This document shows positions 15,822-23,493 of a stretch of DNA of 64,000 nt, one piece after another. Within the stretch, counting starts at the first letter, position 1; the number at the start of each line of letters is the position of its first letter. The position numbers were made by a program, and so were the translations under genes. Origin of the DNA: Paucidesulfovibrio gracilis DSM 16080 (GTDB taxonomy: Bacteria; Desulfobacterota; Desulfovibrionia; Desulfovibrionales; Desulfovibrionaceae); contig NZ_FUYC01000003.1 of the NCBI RefSeq assembly GCF_900167125.1, forward strand, positions 248,001-312,000. Direction: 5' to 3'. A model generated the notes under the pieces. It was given only the letters and a program-made list of their open reading frames with translations, had not been told where the DNA came from and ran no database searches.

Positions 15822-16099
15822 CGTGGAATTCGTGAAGATAATATCTTTATGAGAATACCAAAATCGAACAAGCTGGTATTATGCTTCTCTCTCTGGCTTC
15901 TAACCAAAACACTTGCGATTTCTTCGTACACAGTGAAGCGCTTCCACACATAACAAAACGAGCCTAGGGCATGTATTACCACGGCAATTGGGCGAGCTTT
16001 TTTATGAACCTCAGCATGTTTCAAGTCATTCCATGCGCATGGTTTATCTGCGTGCGATTGAGCTCGGAATCAATAATATGTAATTTTATTGTGTTCGAA

Positions 16100-16454
16100 A
16101 TGGTCAAGTATCAAGAGAGAATTGGTGAGCCCGAACCCGATGGTTTGGACCGAAATCAGCAAATGAATCCAAAGAGAGATCAAAAGATAGTAACTAGATG
16201 TACCTCCGCCTCCGAAGGCTTTGATATTTGGTGGCTGGGCGGGGTCTTCTGATATTGAGAAGAAGTCAAGATGGGAGGATACTCTTTCATGGGCTAAAGA
16301 GTACGGTCTTAGACAGTTGATCCCAGAGCTAAAACCTTAAGAAAAATATGAGGTTGAAGAAATCGATTTCAAATCTCCACTAGATTACCAGGTCGAGCTT
16401 TGGGAAGCTGAGAATGATGAGGATGACGAAATCGACATGTATATCAAGTCATGA
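16100..16454 (+). pseudogene. Broken plus-strand gene of unknown (phage-like) function
   Basis: Two overlapping frames join into one protein-like reading: MVKYQERIGEPEPDGLDRNQ... in one frame up to about 16195, then 'VPPPPKALIFGGWAGSSDIE' and 'RWEDTLSWAKEYGLRQLIPE' in another, an in-frame TAA at 16338-16340, and a tail 'SPLDYQVELWEAENDEDDE' ending at 16454. It thus carries one frameshift and one nonsense codon. It is the only rightward gene trace in the island. The rest of 15822-16596 shows no other gene; 16548-16571 is only a short GC-rich alternating stretch. Confidence 0.5.
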
Positions 16455-16596
16455 AAAGCGGGTTGATCCTTGTCGGATCATCTTGTTTATGGTGTTGGGT
16501 TTTTCGACTACTCGTCACACCATTTTCTACATTTTTTAGGGTTCTACACGGGCGCACACGCGCACGCGGCTTTGTCCGGAAATTTAGTCAGTTTGA

Positions 16597-16959
16597 TCAT
16601 GAAATGTAATAGTTGCCACCAGCACTGGCGACCCATCCTTCTAGTTCATGGGCAAGCTCAGGGTCTTTTGACTGCAGTGCCTTGATGATTTTGTAGGTAG
16701 GACTTGGTGAACCAAAGCCAAAATCGTTAGAGCTTGCCTTTTTGTATTCTTCTTCGATGAAATGTAGACCTTTGACAAGCAAGGCTACGTCACGGTCTAT
16801 GTATTTTTTGGCGTTAGCCAGACTAATCCTAAAAAGAGTCTCGTTTCCCTTAAGAAGTGGATAGTTAGGCAAGAAATGAGAAAGCTCTTCGTTGGAGCAA
16901 GACTCATTTGCTCCAATTATTTTAATACGTTCTATTTCTGATTTTGGAATCGATGTCAT
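16597..16959 (-). CDS. Small hypothetical protein, fifth gene of the defence operon
   Basis: This 120-residue protein has no recognised domain. It is mostly helical and moderately acidic ('CSNEELSHFLPNYPLLKGNE', 'ANAKKYIDRDVALLVKGLHF'). The start at 16959 follows TAGGAAAAC and lies only six bases after the helicase stop, so it belongs to the same transcript. Its conserved position would be worth testing: a small partner, inhibitor or immunity protein for the toxin-domain helicase is possible, but that is inference. Confidence 0.6.
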   Translation of the reverse strand: MTSIPKSEIERIKIIGANESCSNEELSHFLPNYPLLKGNETLFRISLANAKKYIDRDVALLVKGLHFIEEEYKKASSNDFGFGSPSPTYKIIKALQSKDPELAHELEGWVASAGGNYYIS

Positions 16960-16965
16960 GTTTTC

Positions 16966-19053
16966 CTACCTTACTGGCAGAGCATCCAGCAGATCATCCA
17001 GAAACTCCGAGCATGGATCAGTGCTCGTGACGAGTAAGTGGTCTCGAGCCCTTGTGCAAGCAACGTACAGCAGGTGTCTTTCCGTGTTGTACACCTCTTC
17101 AAGATCGGCGTTGTCGGATATGGACTCGATCCGCTCTTGCAGGGGAATGACCTCATCATCGCAGGCCATGACAACGACAACCCTGAACTCCAGCCCCTTG
17201 GCCAGATGCATGGTGCAGAGAGAAGCATGCTCAGGAGACACGTCAAGCCGCTCGTCAAGCACTCGGTAGGGTATTCCCGTCTGGCTGATGGCCGCCTCGG
17301 CACGTGAGAGCTGTTCGTCGGAGCGGACGAAGACACCGATCTCGTTCGGCACGATACCCTCGTCATATCGCTCTTGGAGCCAAGCTGAGACGGCCTCGAC
17401 CTCATCCGCTTCGCTGTCGAAGGACTTGATGACAGGGGCCGGGCCATTGAACACCGAAGTCGTACCACGCCGGTCATCCACGTTGCCATCAACATCAGCA
17501 ACGGTCGGTCCCAGAAGGCGATCTGCCTGGGTGCGAATCTGATGCGAAGTCCTGTAGTTGACGCGAAGAGTCTGACAGCGCCCACGGATTTCAACTCCGA
17601 GCGAAGTCCACGAGAAGGGCGTCTGGAATATCCGCTGCCCAAGGTCACCGGCAAAGAACAACCCGTTTTGCCTGTTGGCCGCGAGGGCTGCCAGGAAGCG
17701 AAGTTGAGGAATGCTGACATCCTGCGCCTCGTCAACGATGGCGTAGTCGTAAATAGGATGGGCAAGGGTCGAAACCTTTTCCGCCAGCGCAGAGAACAGG
17801 TCCGCAAGGGTCATCAGACCTTCCTGAGAAAGCCTTTCCCGGACCTGGCTGAAAACCTCCCAGAGTTGGCTGCGTTGCTTCTCAGGGAGGCGGGTCTTTC
17901 GTCCCAGACGAAGGACATCCCGGTAATCCTCCCATGTCCGGAGCTGCCATGCATCCACCACATCGGTCCACTCCGACATCAGAAAACGTTGGTGAAAACG
18001 GGGTCCGTCCAAGTCTGCAGAGGCTTCGCGGATGAACTGTGAAATGATCTCGTCAGGTGCGATTTTCGGAGGAGAGAGCAGGCGCTCGTGAAGCCTGAGT
18101 CCCAGGGTATTGATCGAGTGTACCTCAAGCCGTTCACCGATCTTTGGCTCGTTACTGACAAGCCTCTTCAGTTTGATCTGCAAGGCCTTGGCCAGCACAT
18201 CCGAGAAGGTGGTGAGAAGCACTCGGGAATCTGGGTCTTTCCTGGCCAGATGGACGGCACGGTGAAGAGCAACGATGGTTTTGCCGGTGCCTGCCGAGCC
18301 TGAGACCCTGGCAGGGCCGTTGTAATCCCTCTCGACGACCTCACGCTGTGAGGGGTGCAGGAAGACGGTCCATTTTTCCCAAGGGTAGTCCAGAGCACGT
18401 TTGAGTTCCTCGACGTTGGACATGACACGGAAACGGCGCAGTGCGTCGGGATGCTCGAAGGGGTCTTCGTCCTCGGTGATTACAGGAGCGACCTTCGGAG
18501 TGCCTCCTGTGGCCAGTACGAGGAGTGCTTCTGCAGCTTCCCCTGGGAGATGCTCTGCAAGGTCCAGAATCGTGTCCTCAGTGGCTTTGAGGACGTCTTC
18601 AAGCCATTCTTCCGGCACACCGTAGCCGAGAAGGTCTTCTTCTGAGATCGAAGCGAAAAAGGGAGGTTTTTCTGCCAGGGAGATTTCCTCGACCACATGC
18701 ACCATGGTCGGGACTTCGACCACTGTTTCCCTGATCTCGACGAACTGAGCCGCGCCGGTCTTCGGATGTCGTTCGAGTTTCCTCGTTTCGGCCCAGCGGT
18801 AGGCGGCATCATGGTGATCCACGTAGCAGAGAAGCAGGCTGGACTTGGTTTTGTGGACGATGAGCCTGATGTCGCTGCTTACCCGTATGGACCAGAAGTT
18901 CTTGTCCTTAGCGCGGGTAAGCTTGTGAAAGCTCATGCCGGGTGAGGCCGGGTCGAGCTGGAGGTCGAACGCCGTGGTCTTCACGGCCTTTTGCTCGTCG
19001 CCGGTCAGTCGCGAGAGGCTGTCCGTGAAGGTGTCTGAGATTCTGAATTCCAT
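16966..19053 (-). CDS. UvrD/PcrA-type helicase with N-terminal RelE/ParE-like domain
   Basis: The 695-residue protein has two parts. Residues 1-90 resemble RelE/ParE toxins ('FWSIRVSSDIRLIVHKTKSS' and 'LLLCYVDHHDAAYRWAE'). From about 235 on it is a superfamily 1 helicase: 'GSAGTGKTIVALHRAV' (motif I), 'YAIVDEAQDVSIPQL' (II), 'FFAGDLGQRIFQ' (III), 'LRVNYRTSHQIRTQADRLL' (IV), 'LCTMHLAKGLEFRVVVVMAC' (V) and 'LLYVACTRARDHLLV' (VI). Its ATG abuts the stop of the ATPase gene. SF1 helicases next to a Toprim-bearing ATPase recall GajB of Gabija, but the toxin-like extension is not part of standard GajB. Confidence 0.85.
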   Translation of the reverse strand: MEFRISDTFTDSLSRLTGDEQKAVKTTAFDLQLDPASPGMSFHKLTRAKDKNFWSIRVSSDIRLIVHKTKSSLLLCYVDHHDAAYRWAETRKLERHPKTGAAQFVEIRETVVEVPTMVHVVEEISLAEKPPFFASISEEDLLGYGVPEEWLEDVLKATEDTILDLAEHLPGEAAEALLVLATGGTPKVAPVITEDEDPFEHPDALRRFRVMSNVEELKRALDYPWEKWTVFLHPSQREVVERDYNGPARVSGSAGTGKTIVALHRAVHLARKDPDSRVLLTTFSDVLAKALQIKLKRLVSNEPKIGERLEVHSINTLGLRLHERLLSPPKIAPDEIISQFIREASADLDGPRFHQRFLMSEWTDVVDAWQLRTWEDYRDVLRLGRKTRLPEKQRSQLWEVFSQVRERLSQEGLMTLADLFSALAEKVSTLAHPIYDYAIVDEAQDVSIPQLRFLAALAANRQNGLFFAGDLGQRIFQTPFSWTSLGVEIRGRCQTLRVNYRTSHQIRTQADRLLGPTVADVDGNVDDRRGTTSVFNGPAPVIKSFDSEADEVEAVSAWLQERYDEGIVPNEIGVFVRSDEQLSRAEAAISQTGIPYRVLDERLDVSPEHASLCTMHLAKGLEFRVVVVMACDDEVIPLQERIESISDNADLEEVYNTERHLLYVACTRARDHLLVTSTDPCSEFLDDLLDALPVR

Positions 19054-20709
19054 CTACGCCCTCAGTAGTTCTTCAAGAGTATCTTTCAGGCTTTGAGCAA
19101 CTGTCGTACGGAAACCTGTCGGGATGACCCTTGCTTCTGAAAAACCATTTCCGACCGAGTTGACTAGTTGCTTAAAAACGAATTTTCCTTTGGCTCCATT
19201 AAGTGCTCTACCTTGGAACCCAGCCCAAACTGCTGCATTCTCCGGACTCCCTCCCTCCGCGTAAAGTTCCTTATTGTGAGCCCGTCTTTGACTCTGAAAT
19301 TGTTCTTGAATTGGTTGAGCTTGTCTCACCAGGATTGTATCAATGTGCTGCTCGGCTTCTGGGAGGGAACATCCAACGATTTCTTGGATTATTTCAGGAG
19401 AACAAAAGTAGGCTTCCAAATCGGAAAGATCGGTGAACCAACAGGTAGCACCTTTGTCATGGTAACTTCGTTGAATCGATGCTACCTCGTCATCCGTTAA
19501 GGAGTCCCTGTCTCTGTGGATGAGTATTTTGAATTTGTTTCCAAGCGAAGCCGACAGTTCTGCGGCTTCATCTGGATTTGGAACGTTTTGATAACCTCGC
19601 CCAGGTAGTAGAGTAACCGCCCTCTCAATCTCAGGCCACTGGGCTATGACTTTTCGAAGCCATTTCAGTTCCTTGTCCTCTGAAGCGATGATAATCTTTT
19701 TCCCAAACGCTCCCCAACCAAGTGCCAGTTCAACCGCAGAGCGGTTTTCAGACTCGACTCTTCCTCCGTTGATCCAAATAACTTTCGCGTTAAGTGGGGC
19801 TCCTCGAACGATAAATGGAGAATGTGTTGTCAAGATGATCTTGATATTCTGCTGCTCTGCAACTTCACCAAGAACCTGAACCGTTCGCTCTTGAATGGTT
19901 GGATGGAGATGAATATCAGGTTCGTCCACAAGAAGAACACCTGGAGAAAAAAGAAGGACGTACGAGAAAATTTGTATAAGTTGAATATACCCAGTTCCAA
20001 GCAGTTCTATTGGCCGAGTGTCGCCGTTGACTATTACATCGCATGAAATGAAAAGGTCTTTTTCCTCATCATGGCGAACATCAATTGAGACAGGGCCGAT
20101 AATGTTTTCTATCCAGGTTTCTATCTGTCGAATATTGTCTTGTGATTTCTCTTTAAGCAGGAGGAGGACGTTTCGGAGTATGACGTTAGCATCGCCGAAG
20201 GAGCAAGCTTTCAAGACCACTTTTTTAGAGCGTTTCTCCTCTTTGTTTGGAATGCCAGATATGCCGGGTATGTATGCGGAAAAGAAGCTTTTTTTCTTTC
20301 TAAGTTTAAGCGTCAGCTCCATGGGAACGGAGCCTTTTACCGACAAGCCCGCGTTACGTGCTGACCGTATTGTGCAACGTGCTTGATGTGTATCGCCAGC
20401 GTCATCTTTAAAAGAAAAAGAAACTCTGGAGGAAGGTGTTCCTGCCTTGTTTCCCCAAAGGGAATTGTGCCCAAGGGTCTTGTAATTATCTGTAGGCAGG
20501 TAATCCAATTCCTCGATGCCGACAGTTGAAGTGTTATTCTCGTCAACACGTTGTGCTTGGCGCATCGCACAAGTCGCAAGATGGACAGCCTGAACTATCG
20601 AGGACTTGCCGCAAGCATTGGTCCCGACGAGAATGTTGACGGGAGCAAGGTCAAGCTCAACATGGCTTACGCACTTGAAATCATTTACTTCAATCTTGGT
20701 TAATTCCAT
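19054..20709 (-). CDS. AAA ATPase with C-terminal Toprim/DUF4435-like region (OLD/GajA-like)
   Basis: The 551-residue ABC-type ATPase has 'INILVGTNACGKSSIVQAV'-like Walker A (residues 26-40; sequence V-NILVGTNACGKSS), Walker B 'GVLLVDEPDIHLHP' near 260 and 'IILTTHSPFIVRG' near 290. The second glycine of the usual GxNGxGKS is replaced (NACGKS). Residues about 338-450 look like a Toprim fold: 'KIIIASEDKELKWLRKV', 'ILIHRDRDSLTDDE' (acidic DxD-like pair) and 'CWFTDLSDLEAYF', as in DUF4435/OLD nucleases. It is fused tightly between mod (three-base gap) and the helicase (zero gap). GajA-like or PARIS-like effector activity is plausible. Confidence 0.82.
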   Translation of the reverse strand: MELTKIEVNDFKCVSHVELDLAPVNILVGTNACGKSSIVQAVHLATCAMRQAQRVDENNTSTVGIEELDYLPTDNYKTLGHNSLWGNKAGTPSSRVSFSFKDDAGDTHQARCTIRSARNAGLSVKGSVPMELTLKLRKKKSFFSAYIPGISGIPNKEEKRSKKVVLKACSFGDANVILRNVLLLLKEKSQDNIRQIETWIENIIGPVSIDVRHDEEKDLFISCDVIVNGDTRPIELLGTGYIQLIQIFSYVLLFSPGVLLVDEPDIHLHPTIQERTVQVLGEVAEQQNIKIILTTHSPFIVRGAPLNAKVIWINGGRVESENRSAVELALGWGAFGKKIIIASEDKELKWLRKVIAQWPEIERAVTLLPGRGYQNVPNPDEAAELSASLGNKFKILIHRDRDSLTDDEVASIQRSYHDKGATCWFTDLSDLEAYFCSPEIIQEIVGCSLPEAEQHIDTILVRQAQPIQEQFQSQRRAHNKELYAEGGSPENAAVWAGFQGRALNGAKGKFVFKQLVNSVGNGFSEARVIPTGFRTTVAQSLKDTLEELLRA

Positions 20710-20712
20710 CGG

Positions 20713-23493
20713 CTACACCCGAAACACTTTCATGACCTCGTCGCCGAGGTGGTTGATGACCTTGACCGCGATGCGACCATTTTGGGGCTTGTCGAAGGGG
20801 CGGGAGGTGTCGCTGTTCAGGGTCTCCCAGGCCTCCTCGTCGATCTCGGCCTTGAGGGTCGTTTTGAGGGCCTTGTAGGGATCGTTCGCACCCAGGAAGT
20901 AGGCATGGCGAACGAAGAAGCTCTCCTCGTTGTAGTCTGTGTCGATGAACCAGCAGGCGATGCCGTCAGGGCCATCGCTTCGGACTTCTCCGGTGTTGGG
21001 GTGGAACACGTCCACGCCTTTGACCTTGACCATGATCTGGTCGTCGTCGGCATCCAGAATGTCGATGTCGGGTTCGCCGAAAATAACGAAGAGGTTGCCC
21101 TTGCCGGTGTTTTTTAGGTCGTCCGCCATGTGCAGGTCCGCGTTCATGCGGGCTTTGAGCACTGGGATGCGTCCAAGCTTGTTGAATTCGGTCGAGTGGG
21201 CGTCGAAGTTGAAGGCGCAGGCGATGAGGACATCGAACCCGGCGTCCGCGGCCTCACGAGCGGCCTCGACGAGGTCTGGACGGGATACCGTGCCGAATTC
21301 AGGACCGATGAAGATAGCTGCTCTACGCTCAGTACCCTTGTCGTCTCCGCCCTCAAAGAACTTCCCTTCGGCGCTGACCAGTGCTCCAGGCCAGGGCACC
21401 AGGGAGGTGAAGTTGATCTTGTCCTCCTTGTGCGCCTGCTGGACGCCGGAGGTCTTCAAGGTCTCCAGGATCATCTGGTTGAAGTCCTGTTCTCCAAGTC
21501 CGTCAACGACAGGATTGATCTTGGGTTTGATCAGCTCGTCATTCTCGTCCACGCCCAGAACCCGGTGCGGGGAGAGGCTTTCTACGGTGAAGGGGCCAGC
21601 CACGCGGACTTTCTTGTTGTCCTCGTAGGGCTTGTCGTAGAGATACTCGAAATCGGCCTTGGCAGCGATGGAGGCGTCGATTTCCTTCTGTCTGGCTATG
21701 CGAAGTCCCCACCATTTTCGGTGAGTTTCTTTTGAATATTGTGACCAGGAGTCATCGGGCTCTCGCGGAATCTCCCATTCTTCCCAAGATTCACCAAGGG
21801 CTTTGTTCAGTTCTTCGCGGAGAGGTTCGAGGCGCTTCTGGAATTCATCCCAGATGACGTCGATCTCGACGTTATTGGCGATGGCCTTCAGAGTGATGTG
21901 AGGCACCCGTTCGTAGACAAACCCGTGCCGGATGTCCTCATAGGTTGGGGTTGAAGAGGGAGGAGTCCTGCTTAACTCTGACTCTTTGATCTGGCCTTCC
22001 TTGCTGTCCGAGAGGAGGTAGTAGGGGTAGCGAGCACCCATGATCCGGGAACGGGCAAGGGCAAGGGCAACACGAGAGGTGTCGATGGTGATCCAGCGAC
22101 GGCCCCACTGTTCAGCGACATAGGCCGATGTTCCTGAACCACAGGTTGGATCAAGGACGAGGTCACCAGGATCAGAGGCACTGAGGATGCAGCGTTGGAC
22201 TATTTTTTCTGTTGTTTGGACCACATATATTTTTTGTTCCAAAAAGCCGCCGGTTGCTGTGTCCGCCCATAGATTGTTTAAGGGTTGAACAACATAATCC
22301 TGCCAAGACCTGAAGAAAGAAACAGTCTTCCCACTAGATGCTAGACGGTTGGCTTTTATGACACGACTCATCCCGAGTTCAGTAGTCCCCCACCATCGAG
22401 CACCAGGGGTGTACTTATTTCCTTGAAAAAGGATTGTGTACTTACTGCCCGGACCTGGTTTTGTAATATTGTCGAGGCGATAGGCAAGTTGCGGGTCAGG
22501 TTGTTCAGAACCAGAGATTCTTTTAGGCATCCCAAACTCGTCCCTGATATATCGATACATTGCCCCGGATTTTGAGCTTATGTCTTTTTCAATCAGTAGT
22601 TGTCTGTATTTGATCCTGCTTTTGTCTTTTGCAAACCAAAGAATATAGTCAACGGATGAATTCATCCTGTCAGCAGCAGAAAGCCCAGATGTTTTGACAA
22701 CATTTATTTGTGATACAAAGTTGTCATCACCGAATACTTCTTCAGCTAACGCCCGTACTCGATGAACGTTTTCATCTCCGATTTGAATAAACACTGATCC
22801 AGACACAGATAGGAGTTCTCTTGCAACAGTTAGTCTGTCACGAAGATATGTGAGATAACTATGTATTCCGTCTCTCCAAGTATCACGGAAGGCTTTCACT
22901 TGCTCAGGTTCACGAGTGATGTGGTCAAATTTTCCATCTTTTACATCTCTACTAGTAGTTGACCACTGGAAATTACTATTAAATTTAATGCCATACGGTG
23001 GATCAAAGTAGATACACTGGACTTTCCCCCTAAGACCCTCTCGTTCGGCAAGACTCGCCATAACCTGCAGCGAGTCCCCCAAGATCATTCGGTTCGACCA
23101 GTTGGCATCATGCTGGTAGAACTCGGTCTTGGCTTCTTCGCTGGGCAGGCCGTTGAATCGTTCGAGGAACTCGAACATGCTGTTTTCATACTGATCCGTG
23201 GTTGACTCCTCAGACTGTCGACGAAGGTCGTCGATCAGCACCTTGGGGTGGACCTTCTCCTGGATGTAGAGCGGAGGAGCGTTGACCACGAGGTCGGACC
23301 AGTCCTGCTCGTCCTTGCCTCGCCAGACGAGCTGAGGATCAAGGTCTCGGTTCCGGCGTTCATACTCAACCCGAACCGGAGCCTTGTCCGTGTCCGTCAT
23401 GATGGACTGGTATTCTGCCGTGGGGATATTCTTGCGGCTGGCCTCGCCGTGCGTGATGGTCTCAACAGATTTGGGGGCTTTCTTCTTGGCCAT
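20713..23493 (-). CDS. Type III-like adenine-specific DNA methyltransferase (Mod)
   Basis: This 926-residue N6-adenine methyltransferase is of the beta class: catalytic 'YFDPPYGIKFNSN' near residue 163 precedes the SAM motif 'DLVLDPTCGSGTSAYVAEQW' near 440. Between them a long target-recognition region is found. The C-terminal 400 residues add a further domain ending with 'AVKVINHLGDEVMKVFRV'. It is longer than classical Mod of type III systems (600-700). It directly follows the Res gene (TAAATG junction) and precedes the ATPase by three bases. Host DNA would be modified and unmodified DNA left for cleavage by Res. The target sequence cannot be told. Confidence 0.88.
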   Translation of the reverse strand: MAKKKAPKSVETITHGEASRKNIPTAEYQSIMTDTDKAPVRVEYERRNRDLDPQLVWRGKDEQDWSDLVVNAPPLYIQEKVHPKVLIDDLRRQSEESTTDQYENSMFEFLERFNGLPSEEAKTEFYQHDANWSNRMILGDSLQVMASLAEREGLRGKVQCIYFDPPYGIKFNSNFQWSTTSRDVKDGKFDHITREPEQVKAFRDTWRDGIHSYLTYLRDRLTVARELLSVSGSVFIQIGDENVHRVRALAEEVFGDDNFVSQINVVKTSGLSAADRMNSSVDYILWFAKDKSRIKYRQLLIEKDISSKSGAMYRYIRDEFGMPKRISGSEQPDPQLAYRLDNITKPGPGSKYTILFQGNKYTPGARWWGTTELGMSRVIKANRLASSGKTVSFFRSWQDYVVQPLNNLWADTATGGFLEQKIYVVQTTEKIVQRCILSASDPGDLVLDPTCGSGTSAYVAEQWGRRWITIDTSRVALALARSRIMGARYPYYLLSDSKEGQIKESELSRTPPSSTPTYEDIRHGFVYERVPHITLKAIANNVEIDVIWDEFQKRLEPLREELNKALGESWEEWEIPREPDDSWSQYSKETHRKWWGLRIARQKEIDASIAAKADFEYLYDKPYEDNKKVRVAGPFTVESLSPHRVLGVDENDELIKPKINPVVDGLGEQDFNQMILETLKTSGVQQAHKEDKINFTSLVPWPGALVSAEGKFFEGGDDKGTERRAAIFIGPEFGTVSRPDLVEAAREAADAGFDVLIACAFNFDAHSTEFNKLGRIPVLKARMNADLHMADDLKNTGKGNLFVIFGEPDIDILDADDDQIMVKVKGVDVFHPNTGEVRSDGPDGIACWFIDTDYNEESFFVRHAYFLGANDPYKALKTTLKAEIDEEAWETLNSDTSRPFDKPQNGRIAVKVINHLGDEVMKVFRV

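Noticed and set aside
15971-16252. Intact plus-strand gene
   Set aside because: Its end reads in the wrong frame compared with the protein-like continuation, so it is part of a broken gene.
16548-16571. Short alternating GC-rich stretch
   Set aside because: A brief low-complexity run without repeats elsewhere; no function suggested.
16966-20709. Firm assignment of the ATPase-helicase pair to Gabija
   Set aside because: The helicase has an additional toxin-like N-terminus and the ATPase a DUF4435-like end, so only 'Gabija-like' is supported.
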